Shown here in pieces: positions 55,569 through 64,000 of a stretch of DNA of 64,000 bases. Numbering within the stretch: position 1 is the first letter of the stretch; every line of letters starts with the position of its first letter. The notes beneath the pieces were generated by a model. The model was not told the DNA's origin, ran no database searches, and saw only the letters and a program-made list of their open reading frames with translations. The translations under genes and the position numbers were made by a program. The stretch is taken from NCBI GenBank assembly GCA_016859345.1, contig CM029120.1:24859001-24923000 (forward strand), written 5' to 3'. The stretch is from Istiophorus platypterus. Lineage: Eukaryota; Chordata; Actinopteri; Istiophoriformes; Istiophoridae.

Positions 55569-58500
55569 TGAAGTAGCTTTGATTGGATGAATCATTGATT
55601 GGATGGTGTGATCCTCTAACCCTAACCCTGATCTTTGGTATTACTTCGTTTCTCTCCAGAGCTGTATATATTTGGGAAGCCCATTGCTAACACAGCTTAG
55701 GCCCTGCTGAGATATCAAGTGACAAATATTCATAGAACATTGAGCTCAGTGCATCTGATTGGGGATAGGGCTTCCAGAGCCAATTGGATCATGGTGATCA
55801 GACCAACACCTTCTGACAATGGGTCGGTGATCCTCAGGCTGACATCTGAGATCTCCAACAGTCAAAACACATATGGCTGCACAGTATAAACAAGAGGACA
55901 CAACATCACTGTCATTTAGGGTGGGACCTTTTTGATATTTGAATACTTACACACTTAATAAGTCATTAGGTTTGCCTCTTCAATTGAGTACTGTCTGTTG
56001 AATCAGTGTTTCTAGAATTATGTCCCTCTCTCAACATGCTATAATCCAAATCCCACTGCAAAAACTTGCATTGTCTTGAATGACAACATTTGCAATGATT
56101 TTAAAATTCCTTTCCCCTACAGTAGCAGCACATGATTAAGGTTAGTGAAAAATCATGGTTGAAGTATAGCGTCTGATAAATCAGACAGTCACCTAGAGTC
56201 AACTGCTACACTGACATGACAAACTCGTCATAACGCAACATACAATATATTGCTATATGCATCATGACAGTGAACTTATTCCTAATGTTGTATTTGGAGT
56301 CCTGGAGATTCCACAACATGCTAACATGCATAATATTGTTTTATGAGCTAGATACTTCATGACTTTCCCTAATTTTATCAGGATTGATTATGAACACGAT
56401 TTTGAACTGATGACATGTTTCAGAAGTATATACTTGTCAATGCATAGCATGATTTAAGATATAACATATATTTTCCTGGCATTTTTTTCTTCCTATTGAT
56501 ATTCAGTGAGGGGGAAGAGGATCAAAAGTCTAAAAAAAAGACTTCTGAGTCAAAACTCTGATTCTGATAAGAATGGACCAATAAATCACCCAAAGCAATA
56601 TATCAGCTGATATTAGATTTTCACAGGTATATGTTTAGTAATCCTCTTTAATAATACATTGATAATTTTAAGAAATAATCAAATTTAAAAAAAAAGATTG
56701 ACTTGACTCTTTTAAGATCTGTTTTTCAGTCAGCCCACTGTATCAACAAAATTGCAAATACTTTAGGGCACATCAAGTAAAAATTCCATGGTTAATACTT
56801 TTCCATGCTTTTTTGCTAGATGGAAAGCAATGCCAATGTAACTGGGAATCTAATTTTCCATGTAGTCAAGAAGAAGCATTGTCCTCCTCCAACATTTGAT
56901 CCACAGCTTTCGGAGCAGTTTGCCAGGATGATGAAGGGTTTTACCTCTCCAAATCTGCAGAGTTATTGTATCATACACTATAGGTGCAGAGAGAAAAACA
57001 GAGAGTCCCAGGACCAGTTGGAGGTTAGGATTAGCTTAAAGTATTAGGACTACTTCATCCAGACTACTTCACTCATCATATTGATGGGACAAATACATAA
57101 TTGAGGAATGTAAATGGATGCATTTATAAAGTGACTTTATCTGAAGCGCTTTACAATTTGCCCTTTACTCACCCACTGACACACCGACCATTGATCAATT
57201 AATCACAAAATTGTGATGACTCCTCATTGCCTATTCAGTATATAATAAAGGTCCATTAGTTCATTTAATAGTTAGAAATAAATTGATATTTTACACATTC
57301 ATCAATCTGAATTTCTTTGTTTCATCAAAGGAGAAAAGATGTAATTATGTATATTATCATTTTCACAAGACTCAAATGTAAAACATGGCATTGCGGACAT
57401 CTTATGGACACTACTTTTTCCTTCTGTTGTTAAAATGTTGAGTGCACCATTTAGTCTGAAAACCTGTCAATTTGATTTTAGACACATTAATAAAATGGAC
57501 CAACTTAAATAGAGTGCACAATGTAGCAAATAGGAAGCGACACAGCTCTAATCTTAAACTGACATGGTTTTTATCCTGTACAGTGAGCAATTGTCACCTG
57601 AGGCCAAAGTGACTGCAGTTAAGCAAAGGTTCTTGCTTTAAATCTTAAAGGTTCACGTATGAACCTTTTAACATAAAAACATAGAGCCCGGAATGTTTCT
57701 ATCATTTTTAATGAGGAATTTCATTACTAATACCAAACCATTCTTTATTTCTCTGGGCTGTGGTACACTGGATGTAAGTTGTCATTTAGACGTACCTGCA
57801 GTCTAGAGGTTGCAGAAATTAATTGCGGAACTTTAATCCCTAATTAGTGGAAATTGTTATCTATGGTATTTTCTTACTTTGAGCAGAGTTAGCTTTTTTG
57901 TTGTTTATCATAGTAGGTTTAATGCTCTTTCTTTTCTGGTATAACTGTTGTATGTAAATAATATAGAAATAAAGTTAATTATTTTTTAATTATCTTCATA
58001 GTTTCTGTTTTTGAAAAACTAATTTTTACTACTTTTCTCCTACCATGTGCAGCATTTTTTACTGTATTAAATCCTCTCATATTACTAATACTGTGATCTT
58101 CCTGCTATAGATTTACACTTTCTTAACTCCTGATATTAAGGTGCTATGATTTTGCATCAGCAAAACACATTTGAGAGAACGTACATGAAAAAATTTTACC
58201 ACTGTGTTTGGGAGTGTTGAAATCAGATTTTTGAGCCTCATTGATCTCCATATGTTTAATTTAAGCTTTATGAAAATCAACAGAATAGTATGCATAGAAT
58301 GACCTATAACCTAATAAAACTATAAATAAATAAACCTACACATTCATTTTTGTTAAGCTACTGTCCATTTTCAGTGTTGTCATAAAGTCCATGAACTTTA
58401 TGTGTAGTATTAATCACAGAATTGATTCTTCACATGATGTTTGACACTGTAAACCTCTTCTGAGACCTGTAGATTTACTCAACACTTAGAGCCACATTGA

Positions 58501-61500
58501 ACTATATTATGCTAAGACTAACTAAAGACAGTAGCCTACATTAATTTAGCATCATGAGAACATTCACAGTGAACACAGAGAACATCTGTGATGTTTGTAA
58601 ATGTTGGAATATATTTATGAACATCACTGATATTTTTTGAAAACATGAAAATGTCAATTTTTCTTTCATCCCACAGACTCTTCAATTATGAATGGGAACA
58701 TACTGAATCGTGGTGGTTTGAGTTTCTGTGGCCACCTGGGTTTCTTTCATATCTGCACAGTTGTACTCCGTTTTGTGTCTTTATGTCCATTCAAGTTTCA
58801 AAAACCTTTTGCAGAGAAAATAAATATACATTTTCTGTGCCTTCTATGGGGGTATTGATGGCAATTAGGTGAAAGAGTTGGATGCTCTGTCCTCTGTTTC
58901 TAATTCATCAAATGCTGCAAAGAACTTTATGTCCATTGGTCACTGTTGAATAAAAATAGAGCTTTAATGACCAATTTCAATTTGATGTGATTTCCAGTTC
59001 ATGAGTTGCTCTCACCACAGCCACCACAAGATGGAGGCAGACAACACAGGATTAATATCGATCAGTTACATTAATACAGTAGTGAGATTTATTTCACGTT
59101 TGATTTTCTCTCATGGTCTTAATTATGTTCTACTTTAAACATAAAGTTACCAATATTCATACTGTACCTAGTATTTTTTTGTATACAATCTAACAACACT
59201 TTAACATGTAAAGTATATTGTAAAATAGCTGGATGCTTTGAAGGGACTAATGGTCCAATTAAACTGTGTCTGAACTAAAGTTGCATTATCTTTCTTCAGT
59301 TATGGGAGGCCAGAAAGCCCAAATCCTGGCTTTGACACATTACAGCTTGTGTCACATACACTCACGATATTCACCCCTTTTTACATGTTCTCTAGTACTT
59401 AGAAGAATTTAAAGAGAGAACACATTGTGAAATGTTTCTTACAATGAAGCTACAGTGATTAGTCAAAGCAGTTAAATTCAATTAAGGTACAATCAACACA
59501 TGTTGACTGGAATACTGTGCAAAATGCTGAATAACTCACTTTTTAAGTATAGAACAAGTAAAGTTCATGTCAAAGTGCAGTAAATTTTGCATGTACTGCA
59601 AAAAGAGTGATGATCAGAGTGCAGCAGGACAGCAGAACCTTCAGGGAGGAACTGGGGAGAAAACACTATGTCTATGTCCCTCACCAAGGGATCGCCTTCC
59701 ATAGTAAATTAGGTCAGACTAGTGTAAATCTTCTTTGTGAACCCAATTTTCCTAAAAACAAACCTGACTTACTAAAATAAGCCTGACTTAACAGGTAATC
59801 TTGCTTTTTGAAACAGCCTTGGATTGTACAAACATACCTTCCTACAAATAGTCTCTCCTGATGATCGTTTATGTCTCTTAAATAGAAATAAAGGGAAAGA
59901 AACACAGAATTCTATACATTAATATACAAAAGGGGCAGACAGCCAATCTGAACCTACTGTATTAAAAAAGTATTTCCATCATATGAGGGCTGTTATATCA
60001 TATAATACAAGCGATAGAGAACCTTAGTTTCTAGAATATTCTCATATTCCAAATAAATTAATTATTTGGCTGATGTCCCATGTGATAATTTACAGTTGTT
60101 TACAGGTTTATTGCATCTTATACGTCCACTGTATATATAAATGCTAATTCTTAGCATTATGTAAAGTAAGTTTACATTTCTAACACAAGATTTCAACTCA
60201 CAATGTCAAGATATTAGAAGTAATGACCTGCCAAAGACTGAGCTAACAGAGAAGTTCAGTTTATCTCTGCTGGTATCAGTGTCTGACCTTTCTAGTGTTC
60301 TCTTTTGCTGTGTTTAAGGTTGTGGTTTTATTTTTTTCCTGTAATATTTTACTCTTAATTTTATAAAATAACAATGGACAGATGACAATTGATCACCACT
60401 TCTCCCTTGGTCCTGACCATATCAACCAAACTGCAGCTTTGAGTGTCACATGCTGGTTTTCACTTCTATTTGTTACCAATCTGCAGTTTACATCTAAGTG
60501 GATGCATTATAGCATTCTGAAAATGACAAGAAGTTAGTCTCAGGCACATTAGAATAAGGGAATATGTATGACAGCTTGTCCTGCAATAAAACCTCTGATG
60601 ATCTCTGAAGTCATTGGATTTTCATGTTCGATATGAACTACACAATATGTAACCCAACTTTTATTATAATATGACCTTACTTTAATTTCAATCTAGCCCT
60701 ATTGTTTTTCTCTATCCTGTTTTTTTATGATGTGAACAAAAGCTAGGATTAAAATGACAACTTTCCCATCAAAGCAGGGTATTTCAGAGGTTTCATGTGT
60801 GTTTCCTGATCCTAATCCTTGTGGAAGGCATTTCAGAATGATTGGCCAAAGACATACAGGCCTGTGCTAATACGCTGTGAATGTAGGCAAGATTCAAAGC
60901 ACTTTGTTCCTATTCTCCAGATGATCAAGATGAGCGAGATCAGCTGACAGGCTGTATTAATAGAGGCTTTCAGGTATTATTGTAGATGTATGTCCTACCC
61001 CAGCCCCCATCTCACTCACTCTCTAAGCTTCAGTGCAGTGCAACAGCTGGCATCCTCTCTGAACATATTCACATGCTGAGTACCCAGCTTGCTGTTGTTC
61101 CAGCATCCTCCTATTTCACACCACAAAATACAGCTACCAACTATCTGAGAGGCCTGTTTGTTTGAAATTTGCATGGATGCTCCGTCTTGCTACAGCAGAG
61201 AGTAACAGAAGTCTGCAGACTCCAAGGAGGGTAAGGTAAAACATATTGTTTATTTCTATGAGAATATATAATTGAACAAATAAAACATATGAATAGAATA
61301 ATATGCTTGTAGAAACTGGTTCTGTTGAGGCAATTGTAGCACTTAGTTAAGGTTTAGTAAGATAGTAGGCTTGGTTCAATACTGAAATAAATTCAACAGG
61401 TAAGCAAAAAGCAGGGCATATTTACCTTTTCAATATTTAACAGAAACCACAGTGTTTCTCCATCCTTTACTAAAGTTTTTTTTGCCTAAGCCTAAGCACA

Positions 61501-62524
61501 AACACGGCACAGCAAGCTCTGCTAAAGTTCACCTTCAATTTCAGCCAAGTCTGTTTGGTACAAGAACATAAAGGTTTTTGGACAACAGTAACAACAACAA
61601 CAAAAACAACAAAAAGGCTAGTTAACATAATCCGGACAGTGATTAAGTTTTCTCAAAAACATACTAAGCAGAAAAAAATCATAACTTCTACGAGACAGAG
61701 TTGCACTCTCATAATTGAGCCTAAAAGGGATAGGTTCAGAATTTTGTAAGTCTTAAAACAATAGTCAGCCCATATAAGCCATGAATGTGTTTTTGCTTGC
61801 TGTTACAATTCCTCCTGTTCACATGGAGATCCTTTCCTAATGCACTTTGAATGGAAGAAATGGATTACAAAATCTAAGGTCCTCCATTTGTGAAAAATGT
61901 ATTCAAAAGTTTATTTGAAGCTAATATAGGACTTCTATTTGTAGACTGAGTCAAATCAAGTAGATGTCTTACAAAATAAGTCTTTACAGACCTCCAATGA
62001 ACAACCTTTATGGGATTGAATTGGGGGAACTATCCTGGAACACAGTATCCTGGTCTCTTAATGTTTGCATTATCCATATGTTTAATCTAGTTTAGCACAA
62101 AAACAGGGGGAAAGGGGAAATAACTTCAATAATACACCAGCTACCAACTCTAAAGCCGGCTTTTGTTACACAGTGCTTGTTCTTTGTTGTTTAAGGTGCA
62201 TAAACAGAAATGCAAAGATAAAAATTTGTTGTTTGGGAGAGAGGGATTTCTTGGTAAATATTGGTTTATCCATCAATCTAGAACCTTGCTGCAGCAATTA
62301 CACGCACAGCCTGGGCTGCCATATTAAAACAGATTCTGGTCTCTGCATAGGTAGGATTGTTATGGACCTGTCAATCTAACTGTGATGAAAAGAGTCCAGG
62401 AAGCACCACACAGTCACTGCATGGACATCAAACAGAGATCCAACACATAAAGTTAGTTACGTAACTATTTGGTCTTTGATACAATTTTTGTAATCGTTCC
62501 TCTGTACACAACCAAAATGGATTT
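55569..62524. other. upstream flank, no gene confidently seen
   Basis: The sequence is AT-rich and without a recognisable protein family. A short hairpin lies at 57647-57668. A possible but unproven exon-like segment ends at a good donor at 61231. Confidence 0.6.
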
Positions 62525-63005
62525 GAGATTAATGAATCAAGATGTGATTGATGTGTAGACTTTCAGCTTTAATTCCTGGGATTTAACAAAAATATCAAAT
62601 TAACTGTTTTGGTATTACAGCCATTTTTGTACATTGTCCCTCCTTTTTAGCAGCTAGGCAAAACTGGACAAACTGACATAGTTATAAATATAAAAGTTAT
62701 TTTCTAATACTTTGATAAAAATCCATTGCAGGTAATGACTGCCTGAAGTCATGAACCAATGGACATCACCAAATGCTGAGTTTCCTCTCTTGAGATGCTT
62801 GGTCAGGCCTTTACTGCAGCTGTCCGCAGTTGCTGCTTGTTGGTGGGTCTTTCTGCTCTCAGTTTTGTCTTCAGTAAGTGAAAAATGTGCTCAGTGGGGT
62901 TGAGGCCAGGACTTGGCCATTGAAGAATATGCCATTTCTTTGCCTTGAGAAACTCTGGGTTGGTTTTTTTTGCTCTATGTTTTGGGTCATTATCCATCTG
63001 TTGTG
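62525..63005 (-). mobile_element. Tc1-like transposon copy 3, 3' fragment
   Basis: The minus strand encodes MDNDPKHRAKK, FLKAKKWHILQWPSPGLNPT and LLKTKLRAERPTNKQQL, the DDE-domain end of the same Tc1 family as the intron-1 copies. The DNDPKH motif is intact. The terminal-repeat side (TAGACTTTCAGCTTTAATTC) lies at the left. The copy stops abruptly just upstream of MDNDPKH, near 63005, so the N-terminal half is absent. Confidence 0.85.
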
Positions 63006-63477
63006 CAGTGCAGGAGTGAAATTTGGTTATTAGCAATAATGAATCATATTATCAATTATTAATCATTATTACAATCAATTAATCTTATTAATCAGAATTA
63101 ATAATAAACAGGGCACCACCGGGAAAACCCAGACCAATAACCAAATAGTGGCTGTGTCTCAAAGGGGGTGTAGAGTTAGAAATGTCAATATTTGGTAAAT
63201 ATTGGTATTTCTAGAGTGAACAGAGAAGGAGTAGAGATCAGCAATGACTCCCTCAACCAGCTTTGTGTCAAAATATGCGAACAGAAAAACACCAGGACAA
63301 TTTCTCTGTAAGATATGACAGGATTGATTAACATCAGTAACATCAATCTCCAATCAATATCACTTCTGTCTAACAGATCTTATCATATGCTACAACTGCT
63401 GGCTACCAACTACAGATCACAAACAAGTATAGCAAAGCAAGCAGCGTTCGTGTTCTTGTATGTTAGTGTATTTGTGT

Positions 63478-63482
<5 letters not shown>

Positions 63483-63518
<36 letters not shown>
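63483..63518 (+). repeat. (TG)18 microsatellite
   Basis: An uninterrupted TG run of 36 bp is flanked by imperfect TG/CG alternation to about 63545. The open frame across it is an artefact. Confidence 0.95.
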
Positions 63519-63520
<2 letters not shown>

Positions 63521-63539
63521 GGCGTGCATATGTGTGTGC

Positions 63540-63960
63540 GTGCGCCTGAGGGGAGGCAGAGCAAGATGGCGGATGTGACTCGTTACAGTCATGTCACACG
63601 AGAGTCACTGGAAGGAAGTCTGTCGAGTGCAATGGCGGCTCGTCGGTAACACGTGACTTTAACACAGGAGAACAGCTAAGTGGGAGGTTCAAACTTCCCT
63701 GCGCTCAGGTGTTGGTGTAGTTGTGTGTATGTTTGTGTAAGTAAGGAAAGAAAGAGGTAGAAGTGGTGAGCAGCAACGTTCTGGTGATCGTGATTGTGGG
63801 GCAGTATTTATCTGTGTTACACAGAAACTCACTCGGCTCAGCTGATGAGCAGCGTGAGTCTGGACCTTTGACAAACAACAGCAAGTACTGGTCTCGATCG
63901 CGAGTGCAGAGCAAGATAAAATTATCTGCTGTAGATGGATCAAATCACAGTTCACTCAAG
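63540..63960 (+). promoter_or_regulatory. CpG-richer segment with YY1-like and CACGTG motifs; possible promoter or repeat
   Basis: The segment contains AAGATGGCGG (63563-63572), which matches the YY1 core often found just downstream of CpG promoters on the sense strand. It also contains AATGGCGGC (63631-63639), and CACGTGAC (63650-63657), an E-box of the bHLH-Zip/CLEAR-like type. CG dinucleotides are more frequent than in the preceding 10 kb. It could be the first exon and promoter of a plus-strand gene continuing beyond the window, or part of an LTR-type element. The sequence alone does not decide. Confidence 0.3.
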
Positions 63961-64000
63961 TCTTGTAACATAAGTGAACAAATAGCAGCAACAGCAAAAA

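Noticed and set aside
55616..55632. CTAACCCTAACCCT, telomere-like
   Set aside because: Only two hexamer units are present, which is expected by chance.
63315..63592. Open frames across the right-hand TG tract
   Set aside because: They have the same dinucleotide-repeat origin and no domain.

Overview
The window is AT-rich vertebrate DNA, almost certainly from a percomorph-type teleost. One multi-exon gene with large introns sits among the repeats typical of teleosts: several Tc1-like DNA transposon remnants, a degenerate LINE reverse transcriptase, non-autonomous repeats and long TG microsatellites. There are no operons, bacterial signals, rRNA, tRNA or CRISPR arrays that I can see.

The gene is rragd, encoding the Rag GTPase RagD. 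It lies on the minus strand, from a start codon at 49694 to a stop ending at 11100. I could place all seven coding exons with canonical GT/AG junctions: 49571-49694, 38844-39139, 37239-37438, 34755-34869, 26052-26194, 17796-17944 and 11100-11251. The spliced CDS is 1179 nt and encodes 392 residues. Reading frame and intron phases (1, 0, 2, 0, 2, 1) close exactly across all junctions. Paralogue-diagnostic residues (ICREDV, PGQID, IFVIDSQ) identify RagD rather than RagC. A CpG-rich block around exon 1 (about 49390-49870) is the likely promoter. A polyadenylation signal candidate lies about 430 nt past the stop.

Layout: 1-10640 is the downstream flank, with a LINE-type 3' repeat, a possible solo LTR and an uninterrupted (TG)49. 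From 11100 to 49694 is rragd, whose introns carry most of the transposons, including two inverted copies of one Tc1-like family in intron 1. From 49870 to 64000 is the upstream flank, with further repeats, a perfect 40-bp hairpin, a third copy of the intron-1 Tc1 family, and a CpG-richer segment at the right edge with YY1-like and CACGTG motifs. That edge segment could be the promoter of a plus-strand neighbour (in mammals ANKRD6 lies head-to-head with RRAGD) or part of another repeat. I found no coding exon of a second gene.

No wholly new biological system is evident. The most unusual structures are long perfect inverted repeats with 4-5 nt loops. One lies inside a Tc1 copy, and comparison with its sister copy in the same intron suggests it arose by a template-switch event.
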